NCBI GenBank assembly: GCA_002104895.1
Contig: MCFG01000015.1
Coordinates: 62,501-115,000 of the forward strand
Direction of reading: 5' to 3'
Source of the DNA: Anaeromyces robustus
Taxonomy: Eukaryota > Neocallimastigomycota > Neocallimastigomycetes > Neocallimastigales > Neocallimastigaceae
Length of the DNA: 52,500 nt
Below are positions 1 to 16,924 of the stretch, piece after piece. The translations under genes were made by a program, and so were the position numbers. Below the pieces are notes generated by a model. The model saw nothing but the letters and a program-made list of their open reading frames with translations, did no database searches and had not been told where the DNA came from. The number at the start of each line of letters is the position of its first letter. Positions within the stretch are counted from its first letter, which is position 1.

Positions 1-1973
1 ATAAATTATTGGATTGGTTTTTATTATGAACAATATTAATATCATTATCCATTATATCAGGTATTCTATTAAAAAACAATGATTTTTTTATTGTTGAATA
101 CGTTTGTTGAAAATATGGGTTATCCTGACGTAAAATAGCCGGAGTTGAAGGAACCACATTAAATAAATTTAATGAATTTTTCTTTTCGCTTGCAGCAATA
201 ATCGATGGATTTATTATAATTTTATTTTTTTCAACTAAAACGTATAAATTATAGTTTATGTTATATATTATAAAAATTAATAAAAAATATTTATATAATT
301 AAGGATTCTACAACTATCACTATTATTATTTTTATTTCTATTACCTTTAGGAGTTTTCATAAGCAATATATTTTTATTTTTATTTAAAATATTACTATTA
401 TTATTATTAATATTAATATTATTATTATTGTTGTTGTTGTTGTTCTTGTTGTTGTTGCTGTTGTTGTTGTTGATGCTAATGATATTATTACTGTTGGTAT
501 TAATATTGCTATTATTAGTGTTGATATTTTCATTATTATTATTATTGGTATAATTATTTGTACTACTAGTTGTTGATGTATTATATATATCAATGCCAAG
601 ACGTTTTATATCTTCCTTAGATAATTTCATTTCAAATCTTTAATTAATAATATAAAATATTTAAATTAAAAAAAAAAAATTAACCTTCTTATATATATAT
701 AAAATTATATTTTATATTAAGATATTTTAAAAAAAAAACTTTGAATTAAGCAAAATATAATAGTAACCTTTTAAGTATATTTTCATTAAAAGTATTTTTA
801 AATGACATATAAACTCGCTTATAAGTATCTCGAATGATTTGTTCACGGTCATAAATTCCATCTTTTATCAATTGTTCAATCATATAAATATAGTCATAAA
901 GTTTTTTATTTGATATACTGAAAAGACATGTTTCTATACATTCAGCGACAACTAGTCTTATTTTTTTCTTTTTATCATTTTTATGAGAATAAAGTTGAGG
1001 TATTATTTTTGTTGAATTGGTATTTATTATTATTTTTTTTATACAACTTAAACCACTTTGAGTAAAAATATTATTTGCTTTTCCTGTTATATTTATGATA
1101 GTGGGAAGAAAAATATCAATAAATGATTCAAAATTAAATTTCATTAAGCATGCTATTTCACCAACAACTTCAAGAGCAGTTTTTGATAATGCTCCTCTTT
1201 CACTATTAATCTTTATAAATAAATATTAATATATATATAATATTATAAATATAAAATAAAAAAAAAATATATATATATATATATATAATATCATAAAATG
1301 AAACGATAATATTGATATAGATAAGTATATTTAAATCTAATATGATAAAATTTTACAATATATTAATATTATATATTCTTATAAATTATAAATGTATATA
1401 TTCGTATATAAATGATATTTTTCATCATACCGAATTTAAAATTGGTCCAGAAAATGATTTTAAAATATCATTATAATTAGGTAAAGTAACCATTTGTGTA
1501 CTTGCATCTTTAAATTGCTTTAATGCATTATTAAATTTCTCCCAATTATGCTCTGACTCTTTTTCATTAAACACTATCAATAATTTATTAACATCTTTTA
1601 CTTGAGTATCAATAAAATACTTTTTTTATGAAATAAGGATAATATAATTATTTATATTAATAATAGAAATAAAATATACATATATATATATATATATAAA
1701 AAAAAAAAAAAAAAAAAAAAAGATAAAAATAGCCATTATTAATAATAATTAGTATAATTATATTTTATTAATAATTAAAATTCTCAAAATAAAAAAAAAA
1801 TAAAAATACAAAAAATTATATATATATTTAATATACCTCTTGATTATTAAGAGTATAATTATATTTTATTAATAATTAAAATTCTCAAAATAAAAAAAAA
1901 ATAAAAATACAAAAAATTATATATATATTTAATATACCTCTTGATTATTAAGTATATTATTTTCAAAATTCAT
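1..1973 (-). CDS. CLASP/Stu1-type microtubule plus-end protein, 5' part (partial, runs off window)
   Basis: Exons read on the minus strand: 1973-1938, 1619-1431, 1210-768, 637-312 (donor could also be a few bases away in the same phase) and 234-<1. Phases match at every junction. The start MNFENNILNNQE is followed by a TOG-like helical repeat region at about residues 13-225, with CLASP N-terminal hallmarks: LLIVFNEKESEHNWEKF near residue 26, INSERGALSKTALEVVGEIA near residue 76, and IKDGIYDREQIIRDTYKRVY near residue 195. After the TOG comes an Asn/Ser/Thr-rich linker (about 225-330). The family binds tubulin and stabilises microtubules at plus ends, kinetochores or the cortex. The 3' end and any further TOG domains lie outside the window. 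Intron 1 carries a perfect tandem duplication that includes the splice donor. Family assignment rests on the TOG pattern; paralogue identity is unknown. Confidence 0.8.
1751..1952. repeat. Perfect 101-bp direct tandem duplication (two copies)
   Basis: Copy 1 is 1751-1851 and copy 2 is 1852-1952; I see no mismatch between them, including the A10 run. On the minus strand the unit holds the last 15 nt of CLASP exon 1 (CTTAATAATCAAGAG) plus the first part of intron 1 including its GTATAT donor, so the gene has two identical exon-end/donor sequences. AGTATA lies at both outer edges (1751-1756 and 1951-1956). Confidence 0.95.
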
Positions 1974-6054
<4,081 letters not shown>

Positions 6055-7746
6055 ATTTTTTTTAATTTAGTTATATCTATTAATAAAGAGCAATAGTAAA
6101 ATAAATTTATAATAATAAAAAAAATTAATGTGATTATTTTTTAACTATAAATTTATTAATTTTTTTTTTATTTATTTAGTTATTTATTTATTTTTTATAA
6201 TATTTTTATTTTTAATTTTTAAGATAAAAAAACAAACAAATTAACACATATGTATTAATATTCTTTAAAAATAAATAATGAATTAAATTCAATGAATATA
6301 AATAAATAAAACCATTTATATTCTTCATTTCTTTTCTTTTCATTTTATTAATTGTTTACAAAAATAAAAAAAGAGAAAATTATAAATTCAAATAAAATAT
6401 TTACTAATTATTCAATTTATTAATTTATTTATTTATCACATACTCAATTATTTATTTGTTTTAAAATATTTATTCTATTAAAGAATTTATATAATCTTAC
6501 CTTTTATATATATAATTTAAATATAAAAAAAAAATAAAAATTATATATTCTATTATTATAATAAATAAAATATTGATTTATATTTATTTATTTATCTATT
6601 TATTTATCTATTTATTTATTTATGAAATTTTATTAAAATTTATTGATTTCATAAAAAAATAATAGTTAATTTCTTAATTTTATATAAATTATATATATTG
6701 AAGTTTAAATGATAATATATTGAAATAAGATCGAGAATTCTTTTTTTATTAGTTTGTTTTTTGGTTATTTTATTATATAATTACATAATTTATTTTCTTT
6801 TTTTTTTACACAATATATATAAAATATAATATTAATATTAATAATAAAATAATAATAAAATAAATATTAAATTAATCCTTTAAAACTATATTTAATAAAT
6901 TTTATATATTATAAGATATATATTATTTGTTGATTTTTAATATATTTTATCCATATTAATTTATTCTATATAATAAAATAATCAATATTTAAAAAAAAAA
7001 AAAAATTTATATATATTAAAAATATGTTAAGTTAATATTTAAATTTTTATAATAATTTATATAACAAGAAAAAAAAAAAAAAAAAAGGAATATGAAAAAT
7101 ATATTTTTTTATTAACATAATAATTTCAAATAAATATAAAATTTTCAAATTCATAAAATAATATTAATATTAATTATATATTTTTAAAATTTTATAAAAT
7201 ATGAATTTTTATTTATTATTTATATAATAATGATTTACAATTGTCATAGTTGTTAAAAAAAAAAAAAAAAGAATAAAGTAAATGGAAAAAAAAATGAACG
7301 TAAAAAAAAAAATAAAAATAAAAAAAAAAAAAAAAAACTTTTTATTATCTATTTTTTTTTTTAAAAAAAATAAAAATTTCTTTTCATCAAAAAATAAATA
7401 AATAATAATGTATAAAGTTCTATTATACTTATATGAACTTTTAAAATAGATACTCTATAATATTTTTTTTAAATATATAAATATATATATATGTATATAT
7501 ATAATATAAAAAGGGGGAAATATATGATTATATAAAATGAATATAATAAATTTTATGACGTTTTTGAAAATGTTATTTTTTTTTTTTTTTTTTTATGTAT
7601 AAAATAAATAATTTAAAATTTAATTAAATATATTAATAATATTTTAGTTGTTGTTTTCTGATTCTGTTTTTGTTAAATTTCTATATTAAATGTAATTAAA
7701 AAAAAAATTAATGTAAAATAAAGAAAAAATTTAATAAAGTTAATTT

Positions 7747-7786
<40 letters not shown>

Positions 7787-7831
7787 TATATATATACTAA
7801 ATAAATAATTATGATAAAATATGATGTGTAT

Positions 7832-7881
<50 letters not shown>

Positions 7882-7908
7882 ATAAACTATTATATATATA
7901 ATATTGTT
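6055..7908. other. Intergenic: WDR53 upstream / zinc-finger gene 3' region
   Basis: About 1.85 kb, very AT-rich, with many A or T homopolymers (long T run 7753-7783, long A run 7836-7879) and a short TTTA stretch near 6570-6625. It should hold the WDR53 promoter and the 3' UTR of the zinc-finger gene. No ORF or structured RNA recognised. Confidence 0.7.
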
Positions 7909-10473
7909 TCATTTTTTTTCTGAAGTCTCTTTTTTACTTGTAGTTATGGTAGTTTTTTCTTTACTCTTTACTTTTTCTTTTTTATCCGATTTTGATAATG
8001 TATTTAATTGTTTTTCTTTTTTCTCTTTTTCTTCTTTTTGTTTCTTTTCATTTTCTAACATTTTTAATCTTAATGCACAACCTGACTCTTTACCTGGTTC
8101 TGATTTTAAATGTCTAGCTAAGGCATCAGATCTTGTATAAGATTTATTACAAATCTTACAAACATAAGGTCTTACACCGGTATGTAATTTTTCATGACGT
8201 TTTAAATCATGTTTTCTACTAAATGATGAACTACATTTATCACAAGCAAATGGTCTTTCACCTATATGACTCGTTCTTATATAAGTATAATTATTTGTAT
8301 AAGAAGTGGTTGGACGTATACTTTTCCCATAATCATTATAAGGACTAACATACATATTTCTATTCTTTTTGGAAATCATATTTTGTGAATTAATAATAGG
8401 AGGTGTGTTATTAATACTTGTAACAGAAGATGAAGAAAGGCTAGAATATGAACCTGTTTTAGGATTGGAATATATGGTACTAATCTTAGGATTACTAAAT
8501 ATATTATTTGTACTTGGTGTTGTTTTACCAGCTGCAGCATTATAAATATTATTTGTAGATAAAGAATTATCTTTACTTAAAGTAGAGTAAAGATTTGTAG
8601 CTGTAGAGTTATTGGTTTCATTAGTTAAAGTGGTAGTATTATTATAAATTGAAGATGATAAATTTAATGTTGGATGATTTGAAGTTTTTTGTACTCGTTG
8701 TTGTTGTTGTTGTTGTTGTTGTTTTAAAAGTTGTTGAGATAAAATAGTATTGTTTTGATTAGTTAATGAAGTTAATGAATTTGTTGAAAGTAAATTACTG
8801 GTATTATAATTTTGATTAGATAATGTATTATTTTGTGTTATATATGCTGAACTTTCATCTGTATCCATTAAATCAGAAGATAATAATTTTGATGATTGTA
8901 ATTGGGTTTTAGATGGTGGTAAGACATAAGCAGATGAAGTTTGTGAATTATAATTGGTTGAAGTTAACTTATGTTGATTTGAGGTAGTTTTATTCATTGC
9001 AATTAAAAGTGAATTATTTTGACCTTGTCCTTCTTCAGTAATTGACATATTAGAATCACTATCAATATCTTTATTACTACCAGTATCCATTGGTACTAAT
9101 TTATCAGTTTCATCAATCTTTAATGATGATTTTCCATTAATATTACCTGTTGTATTTTCTGTACTCGTACTTGTACCTGTACCTGTTCCCATTCCTATTC
9201 CTGTTCCTGTTCCTGTTCTGGTAGTATTCATTTTATTCGATTTTACTGTATTATAATTATAATAAGAATCGAAATTTAAATTATTTTTTAGAATTATATC
9301 ATCTAAAGATATAAATGTTGATGAAGTTCGGTTTGGTAAAGTAAATGATTTATTAGATGAATCAGAATTTCTATTAGAAAGTGATGGAAATAATTTTTGT
9401 GCAGGAGATATGATAGTATTTACAGCATCTGTATTGGAAGTATTATTGATATTTACATTACTATCAGACAAACTAGATAATTTACCATTATTTTGATTGC
9501 GTATCTGATTTGGATCATTAATATTAACATTTAAATTTAAATTTGAAGTTTTCTTTGCAAGTTGAGATGAATTTTGATGTTGAAGATTTGCAGAAGGATT
9601 TAGAGTTAAAGAAGCATTTGAATTCAATTCACTTATGGATGAACTATTTTTGGTATCAACTTCCATACCTATATCATTTATATCTGCTGTACTATGAATA
9701 AATTCATCTTTAATTGGTTTAATATTTGAAGTAGGTTGAGCAGATTCAAATTTTGAAATATCTTTTAAAGTTAATTTTTTATTAAAGTTTGTATACAATT
9801 CTTCTTTTTGAGCAAAATCATTCGAAAGTGTATTTGGATTAGAATCTTGAAGTTGAGATAATGTTATAGGATCAACACGAACAGCATAATTACTTGATAT
9901 GCGAGAAAAAGGACCAGCCACACCAGCATCAACAGCTGTATTAGCTGAAGCTGTACCATTTTCATTTAGACCATTTTCTGGTGATGGAATATTAACTTTT
10001 GTTGCTTGTGTTGAACCACTTTGAACTGAATTAATAGTATTAATGGTATTAATGGTATTTATTGTATTAATGGAATTAATAGTATTAATAGAATTAGTAC
10101 GAGTTAATTGTGAAAATTTTGAATTTATAGATGGATTATAAGATCCTTGTATAGATGGAACTCTTAAAAATAATGTGGATCTACTATCTACAGATGGTTT
10201 AGATTGAAGAGAAGAATTAGAATCATTAGCATTTAAAGTAGACAAAGAATAAAGAGTATTTGTTTCAGAATCATCTTCCATAGATAAAAAGGAAGTATCA
10301 GCTATATCACGATAATTCGTAAATTCTGAATTATTTCTTTGCAAACCTTTTATGAAATCTGATTTCATACTATTAACTGAATTTTGAGGTAATATAGACG
10401 GAAAAAGATTTTGACCTGGTAATGTCATTGATCTTTCTAAAGAATTTGAATTTACATTAACAGCATTACTAAG

Positions 10474-10523
<50 letters not shown>

Positions 10524-12513
10524 GCTGCTGTTCCGCCTTATTCATTGAAGAATATATAGATTTCAATGTTTCTTGTTGTGCTAATTGTTGTCTCAATTGC
10601 ATTTTATATAGTTTTTGATATTCTTGCTTTTGAAGAGTTAAAATATCTTTTTTAGAAAGACTACTATTATTTTGAAGTAATTGTTCTAAATTTTTTTCAG
10701 AAAGTTCAGGATTAGACATAGATATTGGTTTCTGACTTAAAAGGCTTAAATTTGATGAAGAATTATTAGCAGATTGAAGTGCTAATAAATCTTCATGGGA
10801 AAGATTATTACCTTGACTTTGAAAAAGTATTCTTTCATTATCTATTTTTCCTAAAATCTCTTGATTTGAGATTTTATTGGATTGACTTTGTCTCAATTGA
10901 AGTAAATCTTCATTTGAAAGGGTAACTGCTGGTAAAGAACCTTGACTTTGAAGTGCATAAAGATCCTCATTTGAAATATTTGTAGGTTGTTGGGTTGAAA
11001 GAGCCTCATTAAAAATTGCCTGAGTTGAAATATTGCTTTGAAATGTTCCTTGACGTTGAATATTTAATAAATTATTATTACCAGTATTTGTTAATGATAA
11101 AACGTCATTTCCATTACCAGTGGCTGAATTTGATGATCTTTGTTGTTGTTGCTGTAAAGCTAAAATATCTTCATTTGAAAGGTTATTTTGGATGGAAAGA
11201 ATATCTTCATTTGATAAATTATCTTGTAAGGTTAATAAATCCTCATTTGAGAGATTAGGTGTTGCTGAATGAAGAGTAAGTAAATCCTCATTAGATATAT
11301 TATTTTGTAAAGTTAAAAGATCTTCATTTGATATATTACTTTGTTGTTGAAGACTTAACAAACTTTCAGTAGATAAATTTGTTGGAACTTGATTGGATTG
11401 TGTTTGTATATTAAGAATATCTTCATTAGAAAGATTATTTGAAGTTCTTAATAAACTTTTATCCGAAATTTGACTTTGTAAGGAATTATTTGAATTTTGA
11501 TGGGAAAGTTTCATTTGACCTGATAGAGAATTAACACTTACATCATTAGAATTGGTTCCATAGCTTAACTTTCTTTGATTGGAAGTTAATGAATTCAATT
11601 GTTGTATATTTAATATATTGGCATTAGTAGGTTCATTCGTCATGGAAGAGATTGAATTAGTTGTATTTCCTAATGCTCCAATTAGATTTGGATTAACATT
11701 AATATTAACATTTAAATTAGGTTTTGTACTTAGAGTTTGGGAAAGAAGTGCATCATTGGTAATTTGATCTACTAACTGTTGTTGCTTCTGTTGTTGTTGC
11801 TGTAAAGTTAATAAACTCTCTTCAGAAAGTGTCCCCGAACTAGTTTGCAAACTAATTAGAGAAGATAAATTATTTTTAATTTGTTCTTGTTGCTGCTGTA
11901 AAAGTAAAATATTTTTTGTTATATCACTTTTACCAGCCATTGGTATAATATTATCACTAATAGCTCTCTGAAGTTGTAATTGTTGTTGACAGATTTGTTG
12001 TTCATATTTCTTCAATTGTTGTATTTGTTGTAATTGTTGCTGTCTACGAAGTTGATTTTGAAGTTGTTGTATTTGTTGTTGACTTTGTTGTAATTTTTGT
12101 AATTTCTGTAATTTTTGAAGTTGTAAAATCTCATTTTTTGAAGTGTTAGACAAAGTAGGGGTTGTATTAAGATTATTTGATTTCGTAGTTTGAGTATTAT
12201 ATAAACGATGAGTTAAGTCTCTATTTGCAGTATCTGGCCTTGGTATTGCTTGATTCCATGAATATAATTTAGCCATAGCATTCACAGCTTGATTCCTTGA
12301 AAGAAATGAAGATATACGTGTTGGTAATACTGGTTCTTGATTTTCAATGGAAGCAATATCATTCGATACAGCAGTATTCACACTATAGTTAGCAGCTTCT
12401 TTTGATGTCATCATTGGATAACTTATATTTGTTCCTGTTGAAGATGGCATCGTAGTTGGTATAGAGTTCATGTTCATAGGTAGTGAATTAATATTGTTTT
12501 TATTTCCTTCCAT
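7909..12513 (-). CDS. Crz1-like C2H2 zinc-finger transcription factor, Gln/Asn-rich
   Basis: Single exon, 1534 aa. The DNA-binding part is near the C terminus: finger 1 C1424-x2-C1427-x12-H1440-x3-H1444, a TGVRPYVC linker, then C1452-x2-C1455-x12-H1468 with a final Cys at 1479 instead of a nearby His. The string ERPFACDKC...RKHDLKRHEKLHTG...RSDALARHLKSEPG...C resembles the last two fingers of fungal Crz1 proteins (calcineurin-responsive factors). YTYIRTSHIGERPF just before finger 1 looks like the tail of a lost preceding finger. Residues 128-250 are Gln-rich; residues about 226-630 hold about 14 copies of a (L/I)SNED(L/I)LxLQ motif; a poly-Gln run lies near 662-681; then Asn/Ser/Thr-rich sequence. 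The tail is basic (K/E-rich). Nuclear sequence-specific activator is the likely role. Ca2+/calcineurin control is inference only; I did not find a clear PxIxIT docking site. Confidence 0.87.
10473..10530 (-). repeat. Poly-Gln (CAA) coding repeat in the zinc-finger gene
   Basis: GTT repeats on the plus strand (CAA codons on the coding strand, with a few CAG at the N-terminal end near 10523-10530) encode about 20 consecutive Gln. A shorter run is at 8699-8723. Typical of length-polymorphic activation-domain repeats. Confidence 0.9.
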
Positions 12514-12657
12514 TTTAATATTGACATAAAATAAAAATATTAATCCTATTATAAAAAAAATAGTATAAAAAAATTTTTTGATTAAAATTTTGTATAAAAA
12601 AATATAAAAATTCTTTTTTTAAATTATAATGCATTAATTTCTGTTGAATTGTTTTTA

Positions 12658-12682
12658 TGGTTGTTGTTGTTGTTGTTGTTGT
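12658..12682. repeat. (GTT)n trinucleotide run upstream of the zinc-finger gene
   Basis: GGTTGTTGTTGTTGTTG-type run (CAA on the transcribed strand) about 150 bp upstream of the zinc-finger start codon, probably in its 5' leader or promoter. Confidence 0.8.
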
Positions 12683-14612
12683 TTTCACATATATGTTTTT
12701 TTTTATTAATAGTTTAAATCTTTTAAAAATGAAAAATATTACTTATAAATCTATATTGGAAATATCATTTAAACTTTTAAAATAATATATCCAATATAAA
12801 TTTATAATTTTAAATAATTAATAAAAAAATAAAAAAGATATTTGAATGTGTCTTGCATGTATTTTATTTTAAAATAAAACATAAACCTATAATTTAAAAA
12901 TTTATAATTTTTTTAATCTATTAAAATATATTATTTTTGGTATATTTTGATTTGTGTTGTTTTATTCTTTTATTATTAATATTATTTTCTAATTTTTTGA
13001 CTCAATCAACAATAAATAAAATATTCATAAAATTAAATTTATATGTATAAATATTACCTTAAGACAAGATATTTTTCTAATTATCCATAGAATTTTTTGA
13101 AAATAACAAGATAATAAAAAAAAACTTATATTTTTGGTTCAAAGTAATTAATAAATAATATGTAGATTGTAATAATTTTATAAAAAAAAGTTTTTTTATA
13201 CTTTTAAAATTGAATAATTTTAATAATTACTAAAAGAATTAAAAATGATATTAAGATATGAATTTTACTTTGAATAATTAACTAATTTGAATTGAATTGA
13301 AAAGTGAATCAAAATAAATTAATTGAATTATATGATATATAAATAAAATATATGTATTATGCTTGGTATTATGTATATATGAATATTAAGTATATATATA
13401 AATTTATTTTCAAAATTTATTGGCTATTAATTATAATTAAGATATTATTTTTAACATTTATGATTATAATTTTATATTTATTTATTTATTTATATATAAT
13501 TTATCTTTCAATGTAACGAATTTCTTTTTTTTTTTAATTTTTTTGATTAATTTTAATAACAGATTATTTTTTTAATTTTTACATTGGTTATTAAAAAAAT
13601 AATCTATTACAAAAAAAATTTTAATGATTCTACTTCGATAACAATTTTTTTTTAATTATTTATTTTATTTTAATTCTTTCTTTTTGTTAATGTGTATTTA
13701 TTCAATAATTCGTTTCAATTATATTTTAATTTATTTCTTTTTTTATTATGATTGAACTATACTTTTAAAACGAATTTTTATTTTGTAAAAATAAAAATTT
13801 ATGCTTTCCTTAAATTAAATAAAGTTTTTTATCTTTCGTTTTTTTATGAAAAAAAAAAATGCTTTTGAATTTTAGCTTTGCTTTTTTTTTTTTTTTTTTA
13901 TTAAAAAAAATTATTTAAACTTTTCATATAAATAACATTTTTTATATATAAAGAATTAAATACGTATCCTTCTTTTATGAATTAATTAAATTAATTTATT
14001 CAATTGTATAATGTTGAAAATGTTAATATATACTAAATATTGATAGCATTCTTATTTTAAAATTTTGTTGAAAAAAAATGAATATTTTCAACTCTCATAG
14101 ATAGAAATTGAAAAAAAAAAAAATATTTCAATAAGAAAGCAAAATTTACTGTAATTCGTTATACTCTATTGTATGTATAAATTTATGTTACAATAAATCA
14201 AAATAAAAAAAAAGTTTTGCAAAATAATGAAATTATATTGTTGACAATGATTTTTTAATAGAAAAATTATTGTTGTAAAAAAAAAAAAAAAAAAATTAAA
14301 TGAAATATTTAATAAAAATGAAAATAAAAGTTACAATTAATCATTAATATTTAATAAAATAATATAATTGAATAAATATAAATTAAGAGATATTGATATT
14401 TAAACATAATTATACAAAAATGTATAATTATTCAAATCCTGTTTTTTATCTTCTATTCTGTTATACTTGTTTGTTTTTATTTTTATAATTTGATTTTACT
14501 ATTATTTTTTTGATTGATTATAAAAATATTTATAAACTAAATATAATATTAAAAAATATATCTATAAATACATAAAATCATTCATTTTAAATATATAAAA
14601 TAAATTATTTTA

Positions 14613-14650
<38 letters not shown>

Positions 14651-14990
14651 AAAAAGAAAGAAAACTATTTTGTTTTATTTATTTTATAATAATTAATTTT
14701 TTAAAAAAAAAATTAGTTATAATAAAACCTTTTTTTTCTGATTTTATTCATTTTTTATTATGTTATATAATAACCATTCAGTTTATAGTAAGAAAAAAAT
14801 TTTTTAATAAATATCATTAAATTATTATATATTAATAAAATTTTAAATAATAATAAAACTAATATAATAGTAAAATATTAATACTACATAAAATGAAATA
14901 GTAATTTAATATATTAAATATCACTATAATTTTGTGTTTTTATTATTTCATTATAATATTTTTTTTATTAACTTATTCTTTTATTTATTA

Positions 14991-15129
<139 letters not shown>

Positions 15130-16866
15130 ATTATTTAATTAATTAAATCATTAATTAATTAATTTATTTACTAATTTTTTTAATGATTTACTTATTATTT
15201 ATTTATTTACTTATTTATTTTTATATTGTTTACAAAATATTTAATTATTATTTCCATTTTTTCAATTTACAAAACATAATATTTTCTTTAGAATATTTTT
15301 ATTATATATAATATATTATATTGTTTAATAAAAATTAATATATAAAAATTATTAATATTTAATTTACTATTCTATTTTTTTTATAGAATTAACAAAAAAG
15401 AAAATATAAAAATATATATTTATATTATAATATATTATATAATATATTATAATATATTTTTATTTATATTATTTTAAACTGATATACATATTATTACTAT
15501 ATTTTATTATACATATAATATATTTATATATTATACACTCAATTCATTTTTTAATTAATGATTATAATTTAAATGTATTGAAATGAATTAAATATTTAAT
15601 ATATATAATATGTATTGTATAATATATTATATAATATTAAAAATACATTAAATAATATATTCCATATTATAATATATAATATTTTTATATAATTGTATTT
15701 TAAATTACTAATATATATACTAATATATGTTAATATATAAGCATTTATACATTTACAAATTAAATTTAACTATGACTATTAAATTATAATATAATATTTT
15801 AATATTATATAATTTATGTTAATATATTATTAATTGTGAATATTAAATATTAATATTAATATTAAAATATATTATTTTATTATAATATATATACTATTTT
15901 TTATTTTATATATTGTTATAATCCTTATTTTTTAAAAAAAAATAATGCATATTGATTCCATTTCTTATTTTCATGTTGTAGTGATTATATAATAATAAGT
16001 AATTAATAGTGAAAAGGTTCTATTTATCTTATCATTTTATTACTACTATTAAATTGGTTTTCTTTTTTTTTTTTTCATTTAAAAAATATTATATAATATT
16101 TTACATATTTTTAATTGTATATTTAATAAATGATAAACTTTTTTTAATAAAGTAAACAATTTTACATTTTTTTATATATATTTTTATATTGTTATATATA
16201 TTATAAAATTTATTATATAATATATTTTATTTTAATTAAATAAATATATTAAAAGATTAAAATAGAAAGTAATATAAATTAAAAAATTTAATAATATATT
16301 TTGTTATAACTTTTATGCTAATATATAACATTGAATTTATTAATGAAAAATCTACATTTTTGGAAATTCTTTATATAAAAAAAAATTCATTTAATAATTA
16401 TATATTATAAAATATTATTATATAATAATTTAACTTTATCAGTATAAGAAATTTCAATACGATTTATATTAATAATACATAATAATAAATGATAAAGTAT
16501 ATTATGTTATATTATAAATTAAATTATGATATATATACCAAAAAATAATATATTTTTAATATATATTATAATAGTATTTTAAAGATATGAAATTTTTATT
16601 CTTTTTTTTTTTTTTTTTTAATATTATTCTCCATTTTCCTTGTAATTAAGCAAAGAAAACTTAAAATATGTAACTGTTTTAACTAAAAAAATGTAATATA
16701 TTATATTATTCGTTATATATCTTTATAGTAAATTATATCAATTTATGTAATAGTAAAATATAAAATGAAAAAATAATTAGTAATTATTTATTCATATTTC
16801 AAATTTTTTATTATTAGATATTAAAAATAAATAGATTTATTATACATTACTAATTATATAATTCTA

Positions 16867-16924
<58 letters not shown>
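16867..16924. repeat. (TTA)n microsatellite
   Basis: About 19 TTA units in the gene-free region. Confidence 0.95.
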
